From Gnetum montanum (Eukaryota; Streptophyta; Gnetopsida; Gnetales; Gnetaceae): 64,000 nt of DNA. Numbering within the stretch: the first letter of the stretch is position 1; each line of letters starts with the position of its first letter. A program made the translations under genes and the position numbers. Shown here one piece after another: positions 30,124 to 41,029 of the stretch. The notes beneath the pieces were generated by a model, which saw nothing but the letters and a program-made list of their open reading frames with translations, was not told the origin of the DNA and searched no databases. The stretch is taken from positions 629,491-693,490 of the forward strand of contig MNCI01006577.1 of NCBI GenBank assembly GCA_015680685.1, in the 5' to 3' direction.

Positions 30124-32640
30124 ATGTCTCCTTCTTCTTATGAGTGTTTCACCACCTAGGTCTAACACAATGAACAATTGGAGGCGTAGTGCACATGATG
30201 ACCCGCCAGTGCCCCAATAGTTTCGTGTGGTATACGTTCATCCTAATGAGTATATACTAAACTTTACCTTTACCCTCCACCAGGATGAACAACTATGTTG
30301 GCATGATTTAGAAGGTAACATAGTGTTACCTCTCGATCATTCAGTCCTAAGAATGCTTTTTTGTGCTCTCACACGAATTAGTATGTAGCACTTATAGGCA
30401 GAGTACGTTGTGCATGAACATGACTTGAGAGAGTATCAACCCACGAAGGCACAACGTCAAAGGGACTTACAACAAGAGAGATATCATAAATCTATGAAGG
30501 GGAAGTGGTCGTTAGATGTCCCATATGTCATAGGTGAAAATGAGGGTGGTAAACCTACTTTAGGAGGTATTCCACACAATGATGTTTCTCCCATTGACTT
30601 CGGTCAAGGGGTTGTATATTAGAATCTTCACTCAACTATCCACAACCCAGATTCTGGTACCAACGGACACAAAGGGTCTAAAAAAGGAACATGAACACAT
30701 GACAAAGATGGACATTCTAATTGTAACTATGATCGAGGATGTGACCACCGAAGAGAAGGAAGTAGGCACCATCATGGTGACAGTCCTCCTCCCTCTTCAC
30801 CTCCATCATCTCCTTCCCCCTCTCCTTAAAGATTGGAATGCGATCGTAGAGGGAAAGATCCTGAGGATAATGGTAGGTGAAATAGGAATAATAGATAAAA
30901 AAAAAGTCGAGAAAGGGGACGAGGGAATTCTAGAGAAACACACTGTGAAAGGAGGAGAGTAGGGAACAACATAGGCATCATAGACATCATAGAGAATACG
31001 ATCACAATGAACCCCTACTCGCTACCCAAAGTATGTGAGACATAACTGAGGCTGTTAGAATCCCAACAAGCCACCAAAAAGATAGTAGGATCAAAAGATT
31101 TGACATTAACAATATCCCAAAATTTTAAGGGGAATACAACGTTGATCCTCAAAATCATTTGCAAGCATTTCACAATGCATGTGCCTTGCAAAACATAGAA
31201 AACAAGTGGCAAAAACTCAAGTTGTTTCCATGGACACTGATCAAGGAAGCAGAAAGCTGGTACTGGTCCTTAGAACCGAAGTCCATTCATCGATGGAGTA
31301 CCATGTTAGAACTGTTCAATGATAAGTATCAAACATACTCCCAAGTGTCCAACCTGCAAAAGAAAATCCAAGGATGGAAACAAGGAGGACACAAACCCTT
31401 GGATGCCGCCATGGGCTGATATTATGCATTATTACATCGTTACCCTAGCCATGGTTACTCGTAGAGGAAATAACTACATCAACTTGTAGATGGACTTAGG
31501 CATGAAACACGAAGAACCCTTAGGACTTATGCCTAAGGAAGACCATCTGAGCTTAGAGCCCATCAAGTACAAAGATTGTTGGAGCAAGTTGCCAAGGAGG
31601 AAGGTGAGTTAAGGAAAAGAGAGAGTGCGAAGGAATAGAACAAAGATCCTTCCCTCTAAAAGAAGGGAGTTAGATTTTATGAGAATGAAGAAGAGTCACC
31701 ACTTAAAGAGATGGTAAATAGGAAAACCTTGCCCATTCAAAAACTTGCATCAAAAGTATTGGCAAAGGTGAACCAAATGTGGGACTCCCTAGATAATATA
31801 TTTCAAACCGTTCTCAAAATAGTAGAAGAGTCTAGGAAACCAAGTAGTGATCGAGAAAGAAGAAAAAGGAAAGAAACTAAATATGCACGTAACAAAGGTA
31901 AGGGAAACACTACCATCATTGAAGAGGTTGTGGATTTGGATACAGATAATGATGGTGAATGTGAGATATGTTAATATGACCATCCTAAGGGATGTTGCCT
32001 AGTAATCTCACATCTGCAAGAGTCTAGGATGTATGCACTAAACCCATAACTAAATAGATGGAAAACACCTCGAAGGTTATCTTATCCTCAAGGTAGCCCA
32101 AGACAGTTCCACCAAAACCTTGACGTATTATCCAAGTGGAACTCCACCACTACCACATGAACAATATCAATAGTGGCAACACCCACAATCATGGGGAATG
32201 CCACCACCACATCAACACTACCCTTACCATCAACCTGACCTGTATGGATACTACGTACAATAGCCAATCTCTCCATATGACTTTACTAGTCATGTTACTC
32301 AGTCTCACCACCAAACCCACAAGTACTATAGAACTCCTTCTCCTAGAGGAGAGGTTTCAAAAATGTACTATCCTTATTATCCAACTACACCTCTTCCACC
32401 CTTAGCCCCATTACCACCCCCTCCAACTATGCAGGGTGAGCTCCCTGCCCAACCACAGCAACGTAACGTGACAAGGGTTGTCAACCCTCAACCTACTGTT
32501 AGTTCAAACAATCGCATAAAGAAGAGATCTTTCTTTAGAACCAATAGTTCAACTAAGTACTTGCAACCATAAGCAGCAAATTTTCCAAATGCCTCACCAT
32601 CATTCGAATATTTGGAGCTTCCTTCAAACCAAAGGTTGCA
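30124..32640 (+). pseudogene. gag: Decayed gag of element C
   Basis: Gag starts at ATG 30,124 (MSPSSYE). In order it shows DEQLCWHDLEGNIVLP, QRDLQQERYHKSMKGKWS, GGKPTLGGIPHNDVSP, an Arg/His/Asp-rich tract with a Pro/Ser run near 30,790, then the capsid-like domain (31,159-31,419: LQAFHNACALQNIENKWQ, EAESWYWSLEPKSIHRW, LELFNDKYQTYSQVSNLQ). The C-terminal part (31,711-31,974) has NRKTLPIQK, a basic tract and CEIC-stop-YDHPKGCC, the counterpart of the zinc-knuckle-like CEICQYDHPKGFC of element B with its Gln changed to a stop and its last Cys kept. A Pro/Tyr/Gln-rich tail follows. Gag packages element RNA into virus-like particles. Several stops and at least one shift (near 31,000) break it. Confidence 0.85.
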
Positions 32641-32734
32641 CTTAATGCACACAGTCATGTTGACTCATGCAATTACCGATTAGATTAAAGCTGGTTGCTT
32701 TCCTAGGAAATTCTCTGATCTTAAAAGTCCTCTT

Positions 32735-33060
32735 ATATATTTGCAAATCACTAAGAACGAACCTTGCAAGGCTCTTTTAGATTCAGGTTCTGGTGTTAAC
32801 TTAATCTCTCAAGAAATGTACAAAGCCTGGAACCTACCTCCATTAAAAATGAGTAACATACATTTAGAGTTGGCCAACCAGTCCATCACTATCCCATTAG
32901 GACTAGTGGAGGACATTGTCACCACTGTTTGTGGGTGGTTGTATCCAACCGATTTCCTAGTGATTCAAGTAACAACTGTAAGAGGGACTTCCCAATCATA
33001 ATGGGAAGAGCATGGCTAAGCACAATTGATGTGTGCCTAGGAATACATGATCTTTCCCTA
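32735..33060 (+). pseudogene. pol: Aspartic protease domain of element C
   Basis: The frame at 32,741 carries LLDSGSGVNLISQEMY, with the retropepsin DSG catalytic triad, followed by LELANQSITIPLGLVEDIV and PTDFLVIQV. The partner segment FPIIMGRAWLSTID, in the flap/C-terminal part, continues in another frame from about 32,985, so there is a frameshift near 32,970. The protease would cleave the Gag-Pol polyprotein. The catalytic residues remain, but the frame is broken. Its counterparts are E (46,744-46,965, DSG altered) and D (catalytic part deleted). Confidence 0.85.
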
Positions 33061-33600
33061 GAAATAACAAAGGAAAATACATTTGGAAAGATCGAGAAGA
33101 AAAAAGTTCCATGCATTGCATATAGTGACACAGGGTGTAATTGCATGCTGAAGTCCTGGTTTGTACAACGTTTAACATTACCTACATGCAACCAATGTGC
33201 ACCAATAACTAACATACAAAGATGCCTGTATATAGTAGCCACAAGATAGGAAGGCACCCAGTGGCTGACAGCTGACCAAGAGAACAATTCAACTATATGC
33301 ATGGAACTAGCTGAGAGCTTGACTTGCACTTACATTGATAGCATAGATACATTAGAGAAAGTCCATCGCCAACTTCCAAGTCCTAAAATCAAAAATATCA
33401 ACTGGGAAAATTTGGAAATCCCTAACAAGTTCAAGCAAAAGCCCCTTGAGTTAAAACTGTTGCCCACCAGTATGAAGTACACATTTCTCCAAAAATGGAA
33501 AGCTAGTAATCATTAACTCTAAGCTCGCTCCTCAACAAAAAGAAAGACTACTAAAATGGTAAAAAAATGGTCGAAAGCCTTTTCTTGGTCATATCCCAAA
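33061..33600 (+). pseudogene. pol: Linker between protease and reverse transcriptase of element C
   Basis: Frames through this stretch read DLSLEITKENTFGKIEKKKV, then AESLTCTYIDSIDTLEKVH and LEIPNKFKQKPLELKLLPT. The last fits the usual Ty3/gypsy segment just before RT (ELKPLP... type). Counterparts exist in D (53,200-53,600). Stops and shifts are present. Confidence 0.6.
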
Positions 33601-34500
33601 TTAATCAAAATAGACCCTAAGATATGCCAACATAGAATTTACACTAACCCCTCCATGAAACCTCGATGACAACTACAGAGGTGACTGAACCCAAAGCTTA
33701 AGCAAGTGGTTAAAGAAGAAATTGAACAACTTCTAAAAGCTAGGTTCATCTATGCCATTGTTGATAGTGAATGGGTCAGTCTATTAGTCATTGTTCCTAA
33801 AAATGAAGGTAAATGGAGGATGTGTATAGACTTTAGGTTACTAAACATGGCAACATTTAAAGATCACTTCCCATTGCCATTCGTCGACCAAGTCTTAGAT
33901 ACCATTGTAGGGCATTGCTACTATAGTTTTTTGGATGGCTACAATGGATATAATCAAATTCAAATAGCACCAAAAGACCAAGCCAATAGTACATTCACAA
34001 GTCCTTGGGGGACATTTGCATATAAGCAGATGTTGTTTGGCTTGTGCAATGTCCCAGCAACGTTTCAACGTTTGGTTCTAAGTATCTTTCAGTAGCAAAT
34101 AGGAAATGGTGTGGAGGTCTTTATGGATGATTTCTCCACTTATGGAGTAGACTTCAAATAAGCATTGGATTGATTAGAGCAAGTACTAAAATGATGTGTA
34201 GAAACCAATTTAAGGCTCAATTGGAAAAAATGCCATTTAATGGTCCAAGAAGGCATTGTATTAGGGCACAAGATTTCACGAACAGGGATAGAAGTATATC
34301 TTGGAAAGATTAAGGTCATCCAAGGAATCACTCAACAACCTAAAACTGTAAAAGAAATCTGATCATTCCTTGGACATACTAGCTATTATAGACACTTCAT
34401 TGAGCACTTTTCAAGGATTGAAAAACCTTTGGTAGAACTAACAAAGAAGGATGTACCTTTTGAATGGACCAAGGAATGTGAGCTAACCTTCAAAACCTTA
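33601..34500 (+). pseudogene. pol: Reverse transcriptase domain of element C
   Basis: One frame, broken only by stops, holds all the RT blocks: EEIEQLLKARFIYAI, WVSLLVIVPKNEGKWRMCID, LPFVDQVLDTI, YYSFLDGYNGYNQI (block A with its Asp), TFTSPWGTFAYKQMLFGLCN, ATFQRL, then VFMDDFSTYG at about 34,115-34,140. FMDD is the catalytic Asp pair in place of the commoner YVDD. The downstream part ILGHKIS, GIEVYLGKI and SFLGHTSYYRHFI is the usual gypsy RT end. RT copies element RNA into DNA. Stops (for example near 33,667, 34,094 and 34,158) abolish translation. Confidence 0.93.
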
Positions 34501-34539
34501 AAACAGAAGCTTGTAGAAATGCCTATTCTACAAGCTCCT

Positions 34540-35000
34540 GACTAGTCCAAACCATTCCACATAATGATTGATGCGTCCAACTTTGCCTTAGGAGCTGTAC
34601 TTACATAGTTAGATGACCAAAAACATCCCTATTACATCCACTGTGCAAGTTAAAGTATCGCTAGTGCACAAGTCAATTACACCACAATGAAAAAAGAGTC
34701 AATGGCTGTAGTGTTTACACTAGAAAAATTTAGGCACTATGTATTAGGCTATAAGATATTTGTACATATGGATCATAGTGCAATTCAGTTCCTAATGAAT
34801 AAACCAACAGTGTGCCCCCACATCATACAATGGCTCCTAATCTTACAAGAGTTTAATCTTACAATGATCAATCGTAAAGGCACCAAGAATGTTGTTGCTG
34901 ATCATTTATCTCAGTTGCGATGGAACAAAAAAGAGGATGAATATCCAATTTCTAACCGTTTTCCTAATAAACTCCTCTTTGTAAGTGTGATAAACAATCA
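34540..35000 (+). pseudogene. pol: RNase H domain of element C
   Basis: In the same frame as RT, PFHIMIDASNFALGAVLT carries the first catalytic Asp (about 34,570), preceded by APD-stop-SK where related elements have APDWS. Then come KKESMAVVFTLEKFRHYVLG with the Glu, FVHMDHSAIQFLMNK and KNVVADHLSQL with the last Asp of this domain. RNase H removes the RNA strand during replication. The domain is nearly complete apart from stops at Trp/Gln-like positions. Confidence 0.9.
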
Positions 35001-35189
35001 CTTGCCCACTGATACAAATTGGTATAGTAGCATTCTCACTTATCTACTTACACAAGAAACACCATAGGGGTTAGATGTTAAAAAGAAATGATAGTTTCTT
35101 CACTAAGCCAAATATTTCATGGAAATCAATAGACACCTTTATAAGGTATGTCCCAATGGCTTGGTTTGATGATGTGTTCCCAATGTAGA

Positions 35190-36222
35190 TCAATTGTGAG
35201 TTCTTCAAGATGCTCATGAGGGCCCTTGTGGGGATCATTACGCAGGGAGATGAATAGCCATAAAAATCTTACTTGCATATTATTAGCCTACATTGTTTTG
35301 GGACACTCATCATTTTGTCCAATCTTGTGAGCATTGCCAACATGATGGGGGAATGACTACTAGAATGGAGGGTCTGCAACAATGGATTCAACCTTTAGAA
35401 CCCTTTGACATATGGGGAATTGATTTTACGGGGTCTATTACACCGATGTCTAATGGAAAAGCCTACATTGTTGTTGCTATTGACTATTTTACCAAGTGGG
35501 CAGAAGCAGTTGCTGTGATAGACTATACATCATCTACTGCTGCACAATTTGTACAACAACAAATTGTAAACAGGTTTGGCGTGCCTTGTGCACTTATTTC
35601 TGACAATGGTACACACTTTACAGGTTCAACTTTTCGAAAGTTAACACAAATATTAGGAGTTGAGCACAAACTAATTGCACTATATTATCCTCAAGTGAAT
35701 GGTCAAGTCGATGTCACCAATAGGGAGATCACAAAAATATTAACATGAACCATTAGCAAGTATAGGCGAGACTAGAGAACCAAATTGAATGATGCTCTCT
35801 AGGCATATTGCTCCACATGGAAACTCCCTATAGGCTACTCTCCCTATGAGTTAGTGTATGGTAAACGTTTGATGCTTCCTATTCAAGAAGATCTTCGTAC
35901 ACTATCCATAGCATGTGACCTTAACCTTGACCTCAATCTAGCACAAAAAGAATGGCTAATGAACCTTAACTTACTAGATGAAAATCGATTAGCTTCCCTA
36001 TCATCTAATGAATTGCACAAGGCCTTTAACAAACAAGGTCATGACCTAAGGATTAGGAAGGCCAAATACCAACCAGGAGATAAGATTCTTTATTGGAATC
36101 CCACACATGTACCCCAACAAACTAAATTTCAAATGATGTGGAAAGGATCTTATATCATTCATAAAAATTTTCCTTCAAGGGCCATGATGATCTACAAACC
36201 TAAAAGCCTGAATAAAATCTAG
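35190..36222 (+). pseudogene. pol: Integrase of element C
   Basis: The same frame continues with a zinc-binding HHCC part (HEGPCGDHYAGR near 35,205, CEHCQ near 35,330). The core follows with WGIDFTGSI (first Asp near 35,422), LISDNGTHF (second Asp near 35,602) and, 35 residues on, NGQVDVTNRE. There the catalytic Glu of the DD35E triad appears as Asp (GAT). A C-terminal part has YSPYELVYGKRLMLP, YQPGDKILYWNPTHVP and MMWKGSYIIHK, a GPY/F-like module. The final stop is after SLNKI at 36,222. Integrase inserts the cDNA. RT through integrase stays in one frame for about 2.6 kb. Confidence 0.92.
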
Positions 36223-38222
36223 CAAACCAAACCCTTCCATGAGCCTAAAATAGCCAATACTAATACTACCTCTATTGGTGGACAACCTTGCTCATTATTT
36301 CAGATCTCCTCCTTCCAACTGAGTCATGGGGGAGATGGCCACTAATGCTAACCATTCTATGCTCTCAGTTCCTTTACTTTTACACATTTTTTTATCTTTA
36401 CTTATTTTTCTTTTACACCATCATTAACATTTTTAGTATTTCTTTGTTTGATTTATTCTTATTCATCACATAATAAGTACTCATGATGGTGGGTTGCATT
36501 ATAATAAGTGTTACTTGCTAATGTTTGGTTTTTACCTTTGACTTTCAGTGTTGATGCTAAGATATGGTTTCTTTTGATAAAACAGGTAATGAGTCCACAT
36601 CACCCAATTATCCATGCAACTCTATGGTCTCCCTTGTTTTGGAAATGTATTGTCCCTTTTCTAAGAAAACTTATTAATGAATTGGTGCCTTAGTACTCTT
36701 CGAACTAAGGAAAGATTCAAATGGATGGAAAAGGGTGTGACCTCAAGGGGATTCGACGCATTTGTACTGGCTATTCTCTTGGGTACTTGGATATTTTTCA
36801 TAGGTTTTCCACCATCCTGCTCTTGACCAAATCTCAGGGAGTTGACTAAATCCAATAAGTCTTTGCATGGTGTGGTTCTCACATTCAAAAAAAAAAAACT
36901 GGTGAGAATTCAAAGCACACCCCTTAGACATAATAAAGAAACATGGGCTACAAGCACTAGTTATGGCACTGGAAAGACATGTTATCCATGCCTGAAGGTT
37001 CCCTCTAACTAAGGCCTTTTCTCACTTCCTACTTCTTCTCTTGTTGGGATGGTGGTGACTCTGTGGATGCATTCTTGTTACTTCGAGAGGATGGGTTGGT
37101 TAAGTGTGTTGATGCGAGGTCATTGGATGTGGATAGTTGAATCTAGATTTAGAAAAAATTTTATTAAGTCACCTTAACCACATATTACATAAGGGACTTT
37201 ACACTACCTTAATTCTAGGACTCCATCCCATTCTCTTTGCTCTTTCTGTATTTCCTTCCACATTCCACCTCATTGCTAGTTTTACGATGAGTCTATATCT
37301 TGGTTGATGCATTGTTATTCTTCAGTAAAACACTTGTGGGTAAGTTTTTAACCATTATTTCCATATGTCATTCTAAAAGCCTATGGACTCTTTGGTTTGT
37401 AGGTTTGTCAGAGCATTCAGGGCATGAGAATGCTTTGGGGAGGACCCACTAGCATTCCTTTTTGGTGTAATTTTTAAGCTCTTGCCCTTCAACATTTCTT
37501 GCAATCAACTATTTCTCATTCACCCCATCAATGACATCCATTTTTGCCTTTGTTTTATTGGCTTCACCATTGTTTTCTCTCATATCCTTCTTGTTCTTTA
37601 AAATTTTTCCACCCTATTGCTACCGAAGGTTCGCTCTTAATCATTGGGTCTTTGTCACAAATTTTTCAATTCCATACTTATCTTACCCCTACACCTTGGG
37701 TAGTTATCAATCATAAACCTCTCACCCAATATCTGCCATACCCACAACCTAGCCAATGTGCTTTATATCGAGGCAAGGTATTAGCTGCATTAGGTTTTAT
37801 CTACCCTTGCTAATCCGTGAGTGTGTTGTGTGTGTAGATGACGATTATATGAACAATGGACTGGGATAACAAGGAGCACTTAATATGGATTGGAGCTAGA
37901 GTGTTTACGCAAGGAACAAGTTTGGACATGTAGTTATGGATGAACAATGGTGTGCACAATTTCGACATCAACAGCAATGCACCTCATTTTCTCTCTCTCT
38001 CTCTCTCTCTCTCTCCAAGCTATTGAATGAGGGTATGAATGTCATATATGTATAGTGTTCACCACAATGGACATGAACACCAATGCTATAATATATTTGT
38101 CGATCTGTTCCCCGGGCACTTTGAGTCTATCATCCCATGTCATTGTCAGTTGTCATTCAATCAATAATCCCATACCTTCCCAATATTTTGTAAGGAACTC
38201 AAGGATGAGGTTTTATTCAGTC
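36223..38222 (+). other. 3' non-coding part of element C with a CT microsatellite
   Basis: The part from GGGGGAGATGGCCA (about 36,329) to about 37,800 aligns with element D after its integrase (56,450-57,800). No coding frame is supported. A CT run lies at 37,991-38,015. From about 37,800 element C lacks the U3-like block and third ORF that D has at 57,960-61,380, so a deletion of roughly 3.5 kb relative to D is likely. AATAATCCCATACCTT near 38,166 re-joins the D sequence. Confidence 0.6.
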
Positions 38223-38231
38223 ATGGGGGTA
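38223..38231 (+). other. Polypurine-tract-like site of element C
   Basis: ATGGGGGTA lies immediately before the 3' LTR. The same string occurs, reversed, next to the 3' LTR of element E (40,832-40,840), and a changed form (ATGGTAGTA) occurs in D. Plus-strand DNA synthesis would be primed here. Confidence 0.7.
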
Positions 38232-39062
38232 TGATGAGCTACGATATCGCGTACATGATATCAAGTATGCAATATCGGATCCTATCATGCGATATCAAAC
38301 ATCCGATATCGGGACCTATCTCGTTGCATATAAATAAAAGGAGGGTGTACTTGGTTTGGCAATTAGTTCTTAATCCATTACCCAAAATTTTGTAGTTTCT
38401 CCCTCTCAGAGTTAGAATTATTTCTAAGTGCCCACAATAGGAGTCATAAAGCGAATAGATCTTTATTCGAGCATTGTGTACCTGAGCACACCTTGTGTCC
38501 AAAAATAAAGACGAACTTTATGATAAACCTTGCAACATTTAGAATAGCTTATCTCTCACCCTTAATTCTATTTACAGTTCTTTAATGATTTCATTAGTTA
38601 ATTGATGTTGCTTTTATTGATTCATTAATTTTGAACAAGTAAGCGCACTTAGTATGACCACTTCGAGCATAAGTGGAACACTTGTTAACCCAGTAACAAT
38701 TAGTGTTTGGTAACCCTAGCAGTGTTACACTGGTTCAGGATGTGTACGGCAAGTGGGAATGGATGCTGTTGTTAGGATTAGTTAGAGCCTAGTTTTTTAG
38801 TTAAATTAATTTTGTTATTGAATTATTTTATTTCTCCCTTTTTAGCACCAGGACATAAAGCATAAAAAGCATAAAAATCATATACCTCAAGCTTACTTAA
38901 CCATACAATCATGCCATATGAGTAAGCTTGGGAAGATAATGATCTCCTAACCCATCCTTGTTTTGTGAAGGCACATAAGAACTTAGTCCTTGGAGTTTGA
39001 CCGGATCGTGCATAATGCTCATATTCATATGGTTGACTGTAGGGGTACCTCACTACTCATGA
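38232..39062 (+). mobile_element. 3' LTR of element C
   Basis: 831 bp from TGATGAGCTACG to ACTCATGA. It has the GATATC array, TATAAATA, AATAAAGAC and the U5 hairpin (38,888-38,930). The end is TCATGA instead of TCATCA, and the target duplication CTAAG follows. Confidence 0.92.
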
Positions 39063-39067
39063 CTAAG

Positions 39068-39935
39068 AAAAAACCAATTGAGCACATTAAGTAGGAAAAG
39101 AAGACACAAGGAAATTTTTGAAGCCTTACCAACACAAGTAAGAAAGATTATTTTATGTTTATTTTTATGTAGCTGCCCTATTTTGTTGTAGATTTTATAA
39201 GAAAGATTATTTTATATTTCTTTTCATATGGCTATCCTATTTTGTTGTGGATTTTCTATTTCTTTTCTTTCCTTTCTTATCTTCTGCTATTCTTCTACGA
39301 TTTTCATTATTATGCCGAGATTCTACCAAATTTTTATCATTTTGGACTTTTTTTGAAATCAGTATTTGATTCTTGTCTATACTCCTTTTATTTCTTTTAG
39401 TGAATTTCTACAATTGTGAAACTTTTTCCAACATACTTTTCAAATATTTTATGATTATTTTGAATTAGCTTTTAATATGAACATGATTTTGCTAGAGTGT
39501 TATGGAATTTTGACTATAATAAATTTTTGGCTATTTCAAAAACCTTTTGGATTTTTGGAATAAAATAATATATTATGAGTGACTTGTTTGGGGTCACAAT
39601 GATAATCTAATTATAGTAGTGAGGTTATTCTAAGAGTTTTCAATGAGTCCCTTTGGTAGTGAGGGTAACCAAGACCTAGCCTTCAAAGATGTCTGAATAA
39701 AATATACATTCTTTTTTCTTGAATTTCTAGATATTTTTTTTGAATTTTGGAAAATTTGTGGTATTTATGGACTGAAACATATATTTGAATATTTTATTGA
39801 AAACCTTTGTATAGCCTATAACCTAAGACTTATGGCCCTTAAACTTTATGCTTCATGAAGAGGGAAATAAAATAACCTTTCTTATTTGAAGAGTTTTGAC
39901 TCCTTGTACATCTTATTGATGAGAGCCTAAACTAG
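39068..39935. other. AT-rich gap between elements C and E with a 59-bp imperfect repeat
   Basis: AGAAAGATTATTTTATGTTT to GTTGTAGATTTT at 39,141 recurs with differences at 39,200. I see no gene. It ends at GCAAG (39,936-39,940), the left target duplication of element E. Confidence 0.6.
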
Positions 39936-40079
39936 GCAAGTGAGGAGTGTTAAGGAATCCCAACACTCTACCATACAAGTTACAAGTGTTTTCCAGCTAT
40001 GAGATCATAATCCATGGATAGGAAAATGTAATTATGCTAAGGGTTGATGTTAAGTTTGTGATTGTTGTCCTCTCACCTT

Positions 40080-40111
40080 GAGTTAGTGAGTCTCAATGTA
40101 CAGTTTAACTC
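40080..40111 (-). other. U5 stem-loop of element E 3' LTR
   Basis: The arms GAGTTA and TAACTC pair perfectly. In the 5' LTR copy (49,851-49,882) they are AAGTTA and TAACTT: one base has changed in each arm and pairing is kept. Confidence 0.55.
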
Positions 40112-40275
40112 GTAGTGAGGCATATGATAATTGATGTTGTGATGAAAGTTGAGAATAGAAATCTAAATCCAAGTAGTGATTGTAATGTAAATTTATTTTA
40201 GCATATAGCAATGAGCATCTAATCTTGGCTTACCATACACGTCTTGGGATCATGGATATATTATTAAGATTACCA

Positions 40276-40325
40276 AGTGAGTTCACTACTGAGTGAATCA
40301 AGTGAGTTCACTACTGAGTGAATCA
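40276..40325. repeat. 25-bp duplication in the 3' LTR of element E
   Basis: AGTGAGTTCACTACTGAGTG plus five bases is repeated exactly at 40,276 and 40,301. The 5' LTR has one copy, so the duplication arose after insertion. Confidence 0.9.
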
Positions 40326-40831
40326 AGTGAAACCACTACTAGGTTATCAAACAATTATACTTTAACACTTGAAACCAGTTGTACTCATTCTGCTTCACTA
40401 ATGAACAAGTAAAGTAAAGTACTTGGAAATGTAAATGATTAACTAGGAAAGTAGGAAAATTAAACAAAGTAAACAAAAAAGAACTAAGTGGATGTTGCAA
40501 TGATGAAAAGAAATCTCAATCTTTATTGTCAAACATAAACTATGCCCAAGTACAATTTACTTGAATAAAGACATCATGCAACTTTTTAACATCACGTTGT
40601 GGACATTCACTCTATTACTAAGACTATGAAAATAAACTACAAGAATTTCACAAAGGATGGAATGAAAAAGTTGTTGATTATGCACACATGTGTTGGTATT
40701 TATAGGGCTTCATAACTCCTAAGACATGGCATCAACAATGACATAACATGAGCAATGAAATTGTATCTACAACATCATTGATATAATATCATAGTTATGA
40801 TATTGCATTTCTTTAAAATTTATCTTTATCA

Positions 40832-40845
40832 TACCCCCATGACTG
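40832..40845 (-). other. Polypurine-tract-like site of element E
   Basis: The minus strand reads AGTCATGGGGGTA just before the LTR start TGATAAAG. It matches the site of element C. Confidence 0.75.
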
Positions 40846-41029
40846 ACTAGAAACTCATCCTCAAGTTAGAAAAAAATGAGGATATATTCCCTTATAAAAT
40901 TAGGAGGTGGACTTGACTTGACTAACTATTTACATGACTTTTAAATGTTATAGTGGTGTTTTTTTTACAAAATGACATAGTTGATAATTAACAAAACAAA
41001 ACAAAAGCTAAAGTAGCTCAATGTAGTTT

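Larger units (their letters stand above)
29141..39062 (+). mobile_element. Element C: structurally complete Athila/Tat-type Ty3/gypsy retrotransposon, decayed
   Basis: Two LTRs (29,141-29,982 and 38,232-39,062) enclose a PBS, gag, protease, reverse transcriptase, RNase H, integrase, a non-coding 3' part and a polypurine tract. CTAAG flanks both ends (29,136-29,140 and 39,063-39,067). The LTRs begin TGATGAG; the 5' LTR ends TCATCA and the 3' LTR ends TCATGA. The domain order PR-RT-RH-INT is that of Ty3/gypsy, and the PBS type points to the Athila/Tat group. Compared with element D it lacks the third ORF. The two LTRs differ at many positions (roughly 85 percent alike by eye, not computed), so the insertion is old. 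All coding parts contain stops. Confidence 0.93.
39941..40831 (-). mobile_element. 3' LTR of element E
   Basis: On the plus strand it runs from TGAGGAGTGTTAAGG to TTTATCTTTATCA. It aligns with the split 5' LTR and contains the uninterrupted target site of element D (AACTAGGAAAG at 40,441). It has TATTTATAG (reversed TATA) near 40,697 and the U5 hairpin at 40,080-40,111. Confidence 0.9.
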
